A stretch of DNA of 64,000 nucleotides from JBDNJM01 sp041687755 (GCA_041687755.1 JBDNJM010000023.1:62001-126000); one strand, 5' to 3'. Positions 8,505-17,832 are shown, numbered from the stretch's first letter. Notes: generated by a model not told the origin, from the sequence alone. Numbers and translations are program-made.

Positions 8505-9917
8505 ATGGATCAATCCCTCGAAGACGAGTTCGTCCAGGACGAACGCAAGTCGCTCTCGCAGCTGCAGGAAACCATCCTGTTCGGCGTCGCCCGCTACTGG
8601 ATGCTGATCCTGATCTTCATCGGGATCGGCCTCGCGGTTGGCGTCTACATGGGCGCGAGCCAGCCCAACACCTACCTCAGCGAGGCGAAGCTGCTGCTGC
8701 GCTTCGGTGAGCGGGAGGGGCTGACCTCGGAGAGCCTGACGGGTGGCCCCCGCAGCCGCGACTCGGAGCCGACGATGGAGGACGAGATCCACCTCCTGAA
8801 CGATCGCGAGGTGTTCCGCGGGGTCGTGGAGCAGGTCGGGGCGGAGGCGATCATGGAGCCGGCCGATCCGAAGCGCTACGACGACGAGAACACGTCGATC
8901 CACGTCAAGCTGATGCACAGTCTGCAGGCGTATCTGTTGGACACGAGTTCCACGACCGAGGAGCTTAACGACCTCAGCCCCGAGGAGCAGATCCTCTACG
9001 CGACCAAGGCGCTACAGGAGCAGACGATCGTGATGAACGATGGGGCTTCGAACGTGATCCAGGTGCTGCACTTCTCAACCAGTCCGGAGCGCACCCAGCG
9101 CGTGCTGCAGGAGCTCGTCAACGCGTTCATCCAGCGCCACCGCGAGCAGTTCTCGGTCAAGGAGCTGCTGCCGAAGTACCTCGAGGAGGTCGATACGGCT
9201 CAAGCGGCCTACGACGCGGCGGCTAGCAAGCTCGAAGCTCACAGGGTCTCGACGGGCATCATCAACCTCGAGCAGGAGCGCGAGCTCGCGATCGATCGGA
9301 AGAACACGATCCAAGAAGAGCTGGGCGTGGCTCGCAGGAGCCTCGTCGCTCTGCAGGCGGAGCGCAATCAGGTCGACGAGGACATGGCTCTGGGCAACGA
9401 CGGCCTCGACAACGTGGACCAGAAGGAGGCGATCCAGACGCGCGACGCGCAGCTGCGCACGGAGCTCCCAGGCGCCGCGAGCACGGTTCAGTCGTTGAAC
9501 ACGGACCTTGAGTCGCTGAACGCCTGGCTGAAAGACCTCGCTGCCGCCGGGCCGGTCCGCCGCGAGCTGGTCGCGAACGCCGACCGGCTCAAGGATCGTT
9601 ACGACAGCCAGTCCGACGCGCTCGCGCGCGTCGAGACCCTCGCCGCGATCGACGTCGAAGGCGACACGAACCTGAAGATCATGCAGGGCGCGTCCCTGCC
9701 GCTCGACAAGCAGGGGCCCAAGCGCCTCAAGCTGATCATTCTCGGGCTCGCCGCGGGCGCCGGGCTCGGCACCTCGATCGCGGTGCTGCGCCAGGCCTTC
9801 GAGAGCTCCCTGCGCTACCCGACGACGGTCCAGCGCACGAGCGGCATCCAGCTCCTGGCCGTGATTCCCGAATCTACCGACGTGCGTCGCCTGCAGCGCG
9901 TGCGCCAGGTCCTCTGA
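8505..9917 (+). CDS. Wzz/GumC-like chain-length determinant protein
   Basis: A 470-residue inner-membrane protein: an N-terminal helix (about 32-50), a long periplasmic part with coiled-coil stretches (about 235-395), and a C-terminal helix (about 410-430). This is the polysaccharide co-polymerase layout. The C-terminal end stops about 40 residues after the last helix, so the kinase domain found fused in Wzc/GumC proteins is absent and is instead encoded, in degenerate form, by the next gene 8 bp downstream. It would set polymer length and couple synthesis to the Wza-like channel. Confidence 0.88.
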   Translation: MDQSLEDEFVQDERKSLSQLQETILFGVARYWMLILIFIGIGLAVGVYMGASQPNTYLSEAKLLLRFGEREGLTSESLTGGPRSRDSEPTMEDEIHLLNDREVFRGVVEQVGAEAIMEPADPKRYDDENTSIHVKLMHSLQAYLLDTSSTTEELNDLSPEEQILYATKALQEQTIVMNDGASNVIQVLHFSTSPERTQRVLQELVNAFIQRHREQFSVKELLPKYLEEVDTAQAAYDAAASKLEAHRVSTGIINLEQERELAIDRKNTIQEELGVARRSLVALQAERNQVDEDMALGNDGLDNVDQKEAIQTRDAQLRTELPGAASTVQSLNTDLESLNAWLKDLAAAGPVRRELVANADRLKDRYDSQSDALARVETLAAIDVEGDTNLKIMQGASLPLDKQGPKRLKLIILGLAAGAGLGTSIAVLRQAFESSLRYPTTVQRTSGIQLLAVIPESTDVRRLQRVRQVL

Positions 9918-9925
9918 GCCTATCC

Positions 9926-10753
9926 ATGAGCAGTCTCCCCGACTCGGCAGAAGACAGGCCCGCCGGCGCTTCCGCCGATGCTTCCGCGCCCCAGCGGGCC
10001 GGCAACCGCCGCACGACTTCGTCCGGCGGCGGCCTGTTCGATCGCTTCAAGTCCAAGAAGCGCTCGGGCGGCGGCGATTCGCGGCAGTACCCGCGCCTCG
10101 ACGTCCCGCTGCTCGACGCGATCGGCTCGCTGAAGGAGCTGGCGAACGACCTGTGGCCGAAGCTCGTGCGCCGCAACGCGCGCGGCGCGCCGACGCGCTA
10201 CCTGTTCGTCTCCCCGCGTCGCAACACCGGCACGACCCTGATCACGGCCTCCGCGGCCCTGGGCCTGGCGCGCAACCTGCGCGAGCCGGTCGTCCTGAGC
10301 GAGCTGAACTTTGAGCGCCCCGCGCTCGCGAGCTACCTCGCCGCCGGCGAAGGCCCGGGCGTCGCCGAACTCTTGGCCGGCGCCGCGGATCCCGACTACT
10401 GCCGGATCGAAGTCGGCCAACACGACAAGCTGCAGGTCTTCGCCGCCGGCGAGCCGCGCCGGCTCGTGCCCGGCGACTTTGCGCGCGAGCGCATGGACCG
10501 CGTGGCGCGCGACTTCGAGGCCCGCGGCCAGTACGTGCTGTACGACGCCCCGCCGCTGCTCGAGTACCCCGGCAGCATCCTGATGGCCGACCAGGTCGAC
10601 GGCGTCGTGGTCGTCGTCCGCGGTCGCGAAACCGAGCGCAAGGAGCTCGACAAGACCCTCGAACTGCTCGAGCAGGCCGAGGCCAACGTGGTCGGGTTGA
10701 TCTTCAACCGCTTCGAGCCGGACCTGCCGTTCGGGCTGGGGACGCTGAGCTAG
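9926..10753 (+). CDS. BY-kinase-like (CpsD/CapB) ATPase with degenerate Walker motifs
   Basis: A 275-residue cytoplasmic protein of the capsule tyrosine autokinase family, after a disordered Ser/Gly/Arg-rich N-terminus (about 1-55). The Walker A region reads SPRRNTGTTLITASAALGLA, lacking the invariant P-loop Lys. Walker A' reads SELNFERP in place of the family ID-A-D-x-R-R-P, losing both Asp. Walker B survives as VLYDAPPL. The C-terminus has no Tyr cluster. It therefore probably regulates the Wzz/GumC-like partner without ATP-driven phosphorylation. Gene order Wza-Wzz-kinase is the normal arrangement. Confidence 0.8.
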   Translation: MSSLPDSAEDRPAGASADASAPQRAGNRRTTSSGGGLFDRFKSKKRSGGGDSRQYPRLDVPLLDAIGSLKELANDLWPKLVRRNARGAPTRYLFVSPRRNTGTTLITASAALGLARNLREPVVLSELNFERPALASYLAAGEGPGVAELLAGAADPDYCRIEVGQHDKLQVFAAGEPRRLVPGDFARERMDRVARDFEARGQYVLYDAPPLLEYPGSILMADQVDGVVVVVRGRETERKELDKTLELLEQAEANVVGLIFNRFEPDLPFGLGTLS

Positions 10754-10785
10754 TCCCGCCCACGAGGCCAGACGGCGCCTCCGCT

Positions 10786-10827
10786 GCAGCCGGGCCGCTT
10801 CCCTTGCCGGGGAGGCGGCCCGGCTGC
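10786..10827 (+). terminator. 13-bp GC hairpin ending the polysaccharide export operon
   Basis: 10786-10798 pairs perfectly with 10815-10827; it lies 33 bp after the BY-kinase-like stop. G-rich flanks, no T-run. Probable terminator separating the export genes from the large lipoprotein at 10982. Confidence 0.55.
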
Positions 10828-10981
10828 GTTGTGGGTGGGCCCCGGCTGTGTTCTGGGTGGGACCGAGACCCCTGGCGAGCGGGCAGCCGGCTGCGGGAAT
10901 GCCCGATCTACGGGCCTTGGGCCTGACACCTCGGTGGGGGGAGGATACTAGAGATCCCGTCCCCTCGGCCCCCCTCGAACG

Positions 10982-13258
10982 ATGCTCTCCAAGCCCCTGC
11001 CCGCCCTGCTCGCCGCCTGCGCACTCGCCGCCTGCGAGTCCAACACCCAGTCCAGCCTCGGTCCGGGGTCCTCGGGGCCGGGCGGGCCGAGCGATCCGGT
11101 GTGGCTGGTGCTGCCGGGCGGCGGGGACTGGATCACGACGCCGCTGGAGGGCCTGACCATCGCAGGCATCCTGCAGGACCTGGGCAGCGAGGCGGGCCTG
11201 CCGGCGGCGGTGGACTGGACCCGCACCCACGAGGACGGCCAGGTCGCGGGCTCGGCGGCCGTCGGCCCGGACGGAAGCTTCACGATCATCGCTCCGCTGC
11301 TCGCCGGCGACAACGAGGTGCTGTTCAGAGGCGACGGCGTGGAGCTGGGCCGGCTCGTCGCGACCCACAACCCCGGCTACGCCTTTGGGTCGGCGCTGGA
11401 GGCGGCCTTCGAGGACAACGGGACGCTCACGGCCTTCGAGGGCGAGCAGGCGATCGCGCGGCTCGACCTCGAGCTGTTCGAGCCGGCGACGGACACCGAG
11501 CGCGTGCGGCTGGTGCGCGTGTTCGAGGGAGCGGAGCTGCCGTTGGGCGTGTTCAGCGACGCGGGCGAGGGACTCTTCAGCCCGGGCCCTCTGGGCCAGG
11601 CGCCCAGCGGCGACCTGTTGGCCGGCGACGGGCGCTTCGCGAACCGCCTGTTCCTGGGCGCGAAGGCGCCCGGAGCCTTCCGCGTCCGCGCGGTCGTGGA
11701 GCTGCTGGACGGGGGCGAGGCGCGTTCGGAGGTGCTGGACCTGCACATCGCCCCGCCGTTCGCGGCGGGCGACCTGCCGGAGATGCTGGAGGCGCTGGAG
11801 CAGTGGCGCGCCCAGCTGTTGGCCGCTGAAATCGCGGGCGAGGTGCCCGAGCGGCTGCGCGCTATCGCCGACGAGCTGCAGCAGAGCCCGCTGGTCCTCG
11901 AGGCCGACTACGACGAGGTCGCCGGTAACGTGTGGTACGTGACCCGCAGCGGCGTCGCGGGCGTGATCGCGCTGTTCGAGTTCGGGCAGAAGGGCGCCGC
12001 TGGATCGGCTCTACCGGCGGTTTCCGCGCCGGCCGCGGTCGCATCGCCCGGATCGCGCCGCGTGCGAACCGTCGCGCCGTTCGCGCACGAATTTGGCGCG
12101 CAAGACGACGCGGCAATGGTGGCCGAACGCTTCGCGGCAGACGAGCGCTTCGACGTGCAGTCCGCGGCGTCCACCGGCACAGGGACGTTCGATCTCGGCG
12201 CCTTCCACGATCTCGACGAGCTTGGCGTCCTGCACCTGTCCACCCACGGAACGCTCTCCTTCCGCAGCATCTCCTCGACCCAGGCCGCGGCCTACGGTCT
12301 AGCGCCCGGCCAGCCGCGCGGCCTGCTGCACGCGAACGCGTCGGCGACCGCAGCGGAGATCGAAGCGCACGCCGCCAAGTTCCTCGAGGGCCGGCTCGTG
12401 CTGTGGACCTCCCAGACGGGCACGCACATGGCGCTCAGCGCCGAGCACCTCGGCACGGGCGAACACCTCCCCGGGACCCTCGCGATCGTGAGTGCGTGCG
12501 ACTCGATCCTGCCGGCCGCGGGGCTCTTGCGAGACGGCGCCAGCGCCGCACTCGCCTTCTCGGGCTGCACCGGCGTCGCCTTCGCCGGCCAGCAAACCGT
12601 CCAGGCGGTGGACGGCCTCCTCAGCGGCCAGCCCCTGGGCGCGAGCGCTCCGACCGGCGTCCTGGCACCTGGCGCGTCCGAAGGCGCCCTCGCGCTGCTG
12701 GGCTCAGCGGCCCTGGCCTTCACCGGCGAGCCACTGCTCGCCGGCAGCTTCGAAGCGCCTGCGATCGGCGCCGCCTGGGATCTCAGCGGCTCCCCCGAGA
12801 GCCTCGTACGCCTCGGCCAGGTCCGCCCGACGGGCGCGGTCCGCATGGCCGCGCTGCAGGTCGGTCTCCCCGACTCGGCGTCCAGCGCGCAGATCGCCCA
12901 GTCTTTCGAGCCCGGGGTCGAAGCCAACCTTGTCCGCTTCGACTGGAACCTGGTCTCAGCGGAGCTCGGCGCTGCTGCCGCGAACGACTCGATCGCCGTG
13001 CGCCTCCTGGCGGCCGACGGCGGCGCGGAAGATTTCTCGCTCTTGTTCGAGCAGGTCGCGGGCCTGGGCGAAGGTGCGGAGCCGCTCGCGGTGCCACTGG
13101 GCGGCACGGAGGCCACGGTGCTGGGCTGGCGCACGTTCGAAGCTCCGATCCCTGCGGCCCTGATGGGGCGGCGCGTGCGTCTGGAGTTCACCCTGGAAGA
13201 CCCCGGCAACGACGGCCGCTCGACGGTGCTGTTGATCGATCGGGTACGCACGCCCTGA
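10982..13258 (+). CDS. Large lipoprotein with a CHAT/caspase-like His-Cys pair
   Basis: A 758-residue exported lipoprotein (lipobox ALAAC). The first half is beta-rich, with no named domain. The region about 410-540 carries the signature of clan CD cysteine peptidases: LGVLHLSTHG with His422 and LAIVSACDS with Cys506, the same hydrophobic-strand-then-dyad pattern as CHAT and caspase-like domains. The C-terminal part (about 585-758) looks like a jelly-roll carbohydrate-binding module (ending RSTVLLIDRVRTP). Position behind the polysaccharide export genes hints at a surface role. Peptidase activity is inference from the dyad alone; substrate unknown. Confidence 0.6.
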   Translation: MLSKPLPALLAACALAACESNTQSSLGPGSSGPGGPSDPVWLVLPGGGDWITTPLEGLTIAGILQDLGSEAGLPAAVDWTRTHEDGQVAGSAAVGPDGSFTIIAPLLAGDNEVLFRGDGVELGRLVATHNPGYAFGSALEAAFEDNGTLTAFEGEQAIARLDLELFEPATDTERVRLVRVFEGAELPLGVFSDAGEGLFSPGPLGQAPSGDLLAGDGRFANRLFLGAKAPGAFRVRAVVELLDGGEARSEVLDLHIAPPFAAGDLPEMLEALEQWRAQLLAAEIAGEVPERLRAIADELQQSPLVLEADYDEVAGNVWYVTRSGVAGVIALFEFGQKGAAGSALPAVSAPAAVASPGSRRVRTVAPFAHEFGAQDDAAMVAERFAADERFDVQSAASTGTGTFDLGAFHDLDELGVLHLSTHGTLSFRSISSTQAAAYGLAPGQPRGLLHANASATAAEIEAHAAKFLEGRLVLWTSQTGTHMALSAEHLGTGEHLPGTLAIVSACDSILPAAGLLRDGASAALAFSGCTGVAFAGQQTVQAVDGLLSGQPLGASAPTGVLAPGASEGALALLGSAALAFTGEPLLAGSFEAPAIGAAWDLSGSPESLVRLGQVRPTGAVRMAALQVGLPDSASSAQIAQSFEPGVEANLVRFDWNLVSAELGAAAANDSIAVRLLAADGGAEDFSLLFEQVAGLGEGAEPLAVPLGGTEATVLGWRTFEAPIPAALMGRRVRLEFTLEDPGNDGRSTVLLIDRVRTP

Positions 13259-13393
13259 GCAGGCGTGGTCCGCGCAGGCTCGTTGTGGCCTTAAAGACCG
13301 GACGCAGCCCAAACTTGGTCAGGAACCGAGCCGAGGGCTGACGCCAGGGCACAGGCAGAGGAGGTTCACACGAGAATCTGCGACGCGATCGTT

Positions 13394-14617
13394 GTGTTAA
13401 CTTCGGGACTCCTCGAGCTGAGCACTCGTGCTCATCATCTACGGCTCCATTCCGCGCCCGCGCTGATCTCGCTGCTCTTCCTCTGCTGCGGGGGCGTTGA
13501 GGTCACCCCGGCCTTCACGACACCGTCAGGCACCCACTAAAGGGACAGGAGAGCCGCAGATCGCGGGTCGCGTCGACTGCCCGGGTCACGATCCGTCGGG
13601 TTGGAAGGTCTCCCTGCTCGGGACGTTTGCCGACTCCACGAAGGCGCCCGGCGGGTGGACCACGGTGGATTCCGAAGGGACTTTCGAATCTCTGGCCTCG
13701 ACGACCTCGCTGTCTACAGCTTGGTGGTCCAGGTGCCGGAGACCTGGCAGGTTCTGGCGCAGGTCGAGCAGTTGCTGCCCGGTGGCCCCGCCGTCGTGGT
13801 TGCTGTCGACCCAGACCTGCTGGTCGAGCGCTCGGTGCGGTTCACCGGTCGGATCGTCGACGCGTTCGGTGCGGGCGTGCCGACAGCCCAGTTCTCGATG
13901 GTGGGGGAGGGCTCTGATGGAGTGGTCCTGATCCCCCGCGACTCCGAAGGTCACTTCGAGACCGAGACCTTCCCGCCGGGCGAGGACTCGATCCGGGTGA
14001 TGTCGCGCGACCACGCGCCGTTCTTGTCGCCTGCGCGGCATGCGGCTGCCGGCGCAGTCGTCGACTTCGGCGACCTCGTGCTGGATGCGGGGGGGGCCAT
14101 CGAGGTGAGCTTCCAACGGGTGGCTGGCGCGAGTGCGGGGGTCCCTCAGATGCTGGTGCGCGGGGGCGGCAGCTTCGTCGAGTTCTCGGAGCGTGACGGC
14201 CTCGCTGTCTCGGGCCCCTGCGAGCCCGGTGATCACGAGATCGAGATCTTCGGCGGCGGGGACAGCAACGTGGCCCAGGGGCTGCACCCGGTGGAGGTGC
14301 GCGCCGGTGAGGTGACGTATGTGGAGCTGACGCTCGAGCGCGGCTACGCCCGACCCTTGAGGATCGAGCACGGCTCGAGCAGCGCGATCCCCGGCGGTCT
14401 GCAGCTCGAAGTGTTCGATTCGAGCGGAGGGCGGGTGCACTTTGGGCGGCTCGACTGGCGCCCTACCGCCAAGACCTTCGAGCGCGAGCTGCGGCTGGCG
14501 CCGGGGGAGTACCGGTTCGTGGGCACGACGGACGCCGGCGCGCGGGCAGAGGTGCGCGCGACCCTCGGGCCGGAGCAGGAGGGGCAGGCCTTGGAGTTCG
14601 AGATCGAGGCCCCCTGA
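13394..14617 (+). pseudogene. Ig-like/carboxypeptidase-regulatory-domain lipoprotein with two frame breaks
   Basis: The coding signal switches frame twice. From GTG 13394 a lipoprotein-like signal (ALISLLFLCCGG) runs to TAA 13538. Between about 13530 and 13685 the next frame carries a carboxypeptidase-regulatory-like start (IAGRVDCPGHDPSGWKVSLL, then TTVDSEGTF). From about 13685 the original frame resumes (ISGLDDLAVYSLVVQ) and stays open to 14617 with further Ig-like repeats (GRIVDAFGAGVPTAQFSMVG). Two compensating one-base changes would restore one protein of about 405 residues. The intact open part alone is 13601-14617 (338 codons). Real decay and sequencing error cannot be told apart. Confidence 0.6.
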
Positions 14618-14669
14618 GCCGTCAGAGATTGTGACTTATTGCGTCTGGCGCAATCCGTTCATGCTCTCG

Positions 14670-14755
14670 CGCTCCAGCGCCATCCAGGCGATGGGCCCAA
14701 AGGCACCTGAGAGGCCATTCGGCTGGGCAGCGCCATTTCTTCACAGCCTCTCAGA
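14670..14755 (-). repeat. Dispersed gene-end element, copy at 14.7 kb
   Basis: Read on the minus strand it begins TGAGAGGCTGTGAAGAAATG, continues through GCCTCTCA (an inverted copy of its first 8 bases) and then TGCCTTTGGGCCCATCGCCT. The first TGA is the stop codon of the DNA glycosylase gene. Related copies are at 36.0, 38.5 and 52.7-52.9 kb. Confidence 0.75.
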
Positions 14756-15467
14756 CCCGTACGCCCAGGCGCTTCAGGTCGTCCTCGGCCTGGGGCGCCC
14801 AGCCGCGATTGGCCTTGGGGCTGGCGGGGCTGGGGTGCAGGATCCAGCCGACCTTCGCGTCCGGCGCGACGCGCGCGAGGCGGGCTTCCGCAAACTTGCC
14901 GATGCCGATCAGCTGCTTGGGCTGGAGCCAGTCGATCAGCGCGGTGAGGGCTTCGTCGCAGATGGCTTCCAGGGGCTCGCGCTCAATGCGCGGCAGCTTG
15001 TCGGGGGTGCGGTTCTTACCGCTCTCTTCCATGAAGGCGAGCGGGCAGTAGTTCCAGACGAAGAAGCGCTCGAAGAACTTCTCCGGCGTGCCGAAGCGTT
15101 CCTCTGCCCAACCCCACAGGCGGCGGCCCGAGACCTCGCTGCGGGTGCAGGCGTAGCCCTGGATCGGGCGCTTGGGGTGTTCGATCTTCGGGCGCTTGAC
15201 GGGGCGCTCGAGGTCGAGCCAGTCGCGCGCCATCGCGACCTCGCCGAAGGGCACGCCGGTCTGGACCATGCCGTAGGGGCCGGGGTTCATGCCGAGGAAC
15301 AGGGCCTCGGGGCCGGGCTTGGCGAAGCGCTCGAGGTAGGCCTCGGCCGAGGCGCGCGCGTAGGTCAGCGGGTCGTACACGCAGGTGACGGGGTCCTTGA
15401 ACTCGAGCTTGCCGAGCTCGCGGGAGAGGCGGCGGCTGATGCGGACGGGGGGGAAGATCGTGGCCAT
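14751..15467 (-). CDS. SMUG1-type uracil-DNA glycosylase
   Basis: A 238-residue base-excision repair enzyme that removes uracil and oxidised pyrimidines such as hydroxymethyluracil. The catalytic loop GMNPGPYGMVQTGVPFG (59-75) and the second motif HPSPASPKANRGW (211-223) match the SMUG1 family nearly residue for residue, including the Asn of motif 1 and the His of motif 2. Length is normal for the family. ATG 15467 follows a C-rich leader; longer in-frame extensions lack conservation. The stop codon is the first triplet of a dispersed repeat element. The next upstream gene on the same strand (PhzF) ends 18 bp before. Confidence 0.93.
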   Translation of the reverse strand: MATIFPPVRISRRLSRELGKLEFKDPVTCVYDPLTYARASAEAYLERFAKPGPEALFLGMNPGPYGMVQTGVPFGEVAMARDWLDLERPVKRPKIEHPKRPIQGYACTRSEVSGRRLWGWAEERFGTPEKFFERFFVWNYCPLAFMEESGKNRTPDKLPRIEREPLEAICDEALTALIDWLQPKQLIGIGKFAEARLARVAPDAKVGWILHPSPASPKANRGWAPQAEDDLKRLGVRV

Positions 15468-15484
15468 GGTTGGGGTGGGTGCGC

Positions 15485-16291
15485 TCAGACGAGCAGCTCG
15501 CCGCGCCAGACGGTACGGGCGCGGCCGGTCAGCAGAACTTGGTCGCCGTCCAGTGCGAGGCCGACGCGGCCGCCGCGGGCGGAGGCCTGCCAGGCGCTCA
15601 AGGTCGAGCGACCGAGGCGAGCGGACCAATAGGGGCCGAGCACGCAGTGGGCGGAGCCGGTGACGGGGTCCTCGTCGACGCCGACGGCGGGGCCGAAGAA
15701 GCGGCTGACGAAGTCATCGTCGCCGGTGGCGGGAGCGGTCGCGATGACGCCGCGCGCGTCGATGCTCAGCAGGGCGCGGAAGTCGGGAGTCAAGGCGCGC
15801 ACACAGGCCTCGGTCTCGAAGACGGCGAGGAGGTCGAAGCGCGAGCGCAGCACCTCCAGGGGCTCGGCGCCGAGGGCGGCGGCGAGACCCTCGGGCGCGC
15901 TGGCTGGCGTGGGCGCGAGGGCCGGGAAGCGCAGCTGGATCACGGGCGCGCCCGTGGCGTCTTCGCGGGCGGAGGCGCCGAGGGGTCCGAAGCGGGTCTC
16001 GAAGGTGAGCTCTCGCTCGCGGGGCTCGACGCCGCTCTCGTACAGCACGTGAGCCGTGGCCACCGTCGCGTGCCCGCACAGGTCGACCTCGGCGGTGGGC
16101 GTGAACCAGCGCAGCTGGCGGCGCCCGTCGGCCGAACTCCAAGTGAAGGCCGTCTCGGAGAGGTTGAGCTGGGCGGCGACCGCCTGCATCCAGCCGTCCT
16201 CCGCCGCAGCGGAGAGCGGACAGACCGCGGCAGGGTTGCCGGTGAAGGGGCCGGCGCAGAAAGCATCGACCTGGTGGATCGGAATCGCCAT
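15485..16291 (-). CDS. PhzF family isomerase/epimerase
   Basis: A 268-residue protein of the diaminopimelate-epimerase fold. It begins IHQVDAFCAGPFTGNPAAVC, and NLSETAF carries the catalytic Glu46. LCGHATVATAHVL and DEDPVTGSAHCVLGPYW are the two other family motifs. PhzF of the phenazine pathway isomerises dihydro-3-hydroxyanthranilate, but most genomic PhzF homologues, including those outside phenazine clusters such as this one, have unknown substrates. Lies just upstream of the DNA glycosylase and is probably co-transcribed. Confidence 0.92.
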   Translation of the reverse strand: MAIPIHQVDAFCAGPFTGNPAAVCPLSAAAEDGWMQAVAAQLNLSETAFTWSSADGRRQLRWFTPTAEVDLCGHATVATAHVLYESGVEPRERELTFETRFGPLGASAREDATGAPVIQLRFPALAPTPASAPEGLAAALGAEPLEVLRSRFDLLAVFETEACVRALTPDFRALLSIDARGVIATAPATGDDDFVSRFFGPAVGVDEDPVTGSAHCVLGPYWSARLGRSTLSAWQASARGGRVGLALDGDQVLLTGRARTVWRGELLV

Positions 16292-16430
16292 CGGGGAAGG
16301 ATGATCCGGGGGCCCGCCCGCCGCAACTTCGATTCGCGAGCTGTCGGTTTAGGGCGGTACTCAAGACTCCCCGCGGGCCACCCCCGGTCCGCTCCTCGTC
16401 CCGCCCAGATCCGCCGACCCCAGAGCCCCC

Positions 16431-17612
16431 ATGGACATCTTCGAAGAGAGCCTCGCCGAGCACCGCGCCAAGCGCGGCAAGCTGATTATGGGCTCGAGCA
16501 TGCGCGTCGGCTCGCCCCACGAGCTCTCGATCGCCTACACGCCCGGTGTCGCCCGGCCCTGCGAGGTGATCGGCGCGGACCGCTCGGCGGCCTACGACCT
16601 GACCCTCAAGGGGCGCACGGTCGCGGTCGTCAGCGACGGCTCGGCGATCCTTGGTCTCGGCGACCTGGGCCCGGAGGCCTCGCTGCCGGTCATGGAGGGC
16701 AAGGCGGTGTTGTTCAAGGAATTCGCCGGCATCGACGCGTTCCCGATCGTGCTCGACGCGCGCGAGCCCGACGCGATCGTCGCGGTCGTGAAGGCGATCG
16801 CGCCGACCTTCGGGGGCATCAACCTCGAGGACATCAGCTCACCGCGTTGTTTCGAGATCGAGGAGCGGCTGCAGGACATCGGCATCCCGGTGCTGCACGA
16901 CGATCAGCACGGCACGGCGATCGTGCTGCTGGCGGCCGTGCAGAACGCGGCGAAGGTCGTCGGGCGCTCGTTGGGCAGCATGCGCGTCGTCATCGCTGGC
17001 GCGGGCGCGGCCGGGCGTGCGATCGCGCGGCTGCTGACGTGCGCGGACGGCGGCGATCGCTGCATTCCGATCGGCGCGGTGCGGATCTGTGACCGACGCG
17101 GGATCCTGAGCCCCGGCCGCGAGGGGCAGGACGCGATCAAGGAAGACCTGGCGCGGCTCACGAACCCGAAAGCCGAGACCGGCAGCCTGAAGGACGCGGT
17201 GCGCGGCGCGGACGTGTTCATCGGCGTGAGCCGCGGGGGACTGCTGGGCCGGGCGGACATCGAGACGATGGCCAAGGACCCAATCGTGCTCGCGATGGCC
17301 AACCCGACGCCGGAGGTCGATCCGGCCGAGGCGCTGGCGGCGGGCGCGGCGGTGGTCGGCACGGGGCGCAGCGACTACCCCAACCAGGTCAACAACGTGC
17401 TGGCCTTCCCCGGCCTGTTCCGCGGCGCGCTTGAGGCGCGCGCCACGCGCTTCACGAACGGCATGAAGTTCGCCGCGGTGGACGCGATCGCGGCCTGCGC
17501 GGGCGATCCGGTCCCGGGTCGCATCCTGCCGCCGCCCTTCGACCGCTCGGTGGCGGTGCGGGTCGCGGAAGCGGTGGCCGAGGCCGCGCGGCAGGACGGC
17601 GTGGTGGCCTAG
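16431..17612 (+). CDS. NAD(P)-dependent malic enzyme
   Basis: A 393-residue enzyme that oxidatively decarboxylates malate to pyruvate. Visible features: SIAYTPGVARPCE with the catalytic Tyr region, TLKGRTVAVVSDGSAILGLG with the catalytic Lys region, the metal-binding DDQHGTA, and the Rossmann AGAGAAGRAIARLL. Length fits the short bacterial malic enzymes without the phosphotransacetylase-like tail. Divergent from PhzF; the ATG is preceded by CCCCC. Cofactor (NAD or NADP) cannot be decided from the sequence with certainty. Confidence 0.93.
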   Translation: MDIFEESLAEHRAKRGKLIMGSSMRVGSPHELSIAYTPGVARPCEVIGADRSAAYDLTLKGRTVAVVSDGSAILGLGDLGPEASLPVMEGKAVLFKEFAGIDAFPIVLDAREPDAIVAVVKAIAPTFGGINLEDISSPRCFEIEERLQDIGIPVLHDDQHGTAIVLLAAVQNAAKVVGRSLGSMRVVIAGAGAAGRAIARLLTCADGGDRCIPIGAVRICDRRGILSPGREGQDAIKEDLARLTNPKAETGSLKDAVRGADVFIGVSRGGLLGRADIETMAKDPIVLAMANPTPEVDPAEALAAGAAVVGTGRSDYPNQVNNVLAFPGLFRGALEARATRFTNGMKFAAVDAIAACAGDPVPGRILPPPFDRSVAVRVAEAVAEAARQDGVVA

Positions 17613-17656
17613 AATCTGGCGTGCCCAATCAGCCGGGGCGCCGACCCCGTCGCCCA

Positions 17657-17812
17657 ATGACCCTCTCGCCGACGAAGATGAAGCCCCTCACCATCCTGGT
17701 CCTGATCGTCATCGCCGCGGCGATCCTGTACTCGCTCATCACAAATCGGGGCGGAGCGCGCGGGCCCGGGCAGGGGTCGGCGATGGAGGAGGGGCCGTTC
17801 GAGGACCCGTGA
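17657..17812 (+). CDS. Small single-pass membrane protein
   Basis: A 51-residue product (44 if the ATG at 17678 is used). One hydrophobic helix (LTILVLIVIAAAILYSLI) is followed by a Gly-rich, acidic tail (MEEGPFEDP). No family recognised. It lies 44 bp after the malic enzyme and may be co-transcribed. Coding potential rests on the clean hydrophobic segment and the tight position between genes. Confidence 0.5.
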   Translation: MTLSPTKMKPLTILVLIVIAAAILYSLITNRGGARGPGQGSAMEEGPFEDP

Positions 17813-17832
17813 GCTGACGCCGGTCGGCCCGC

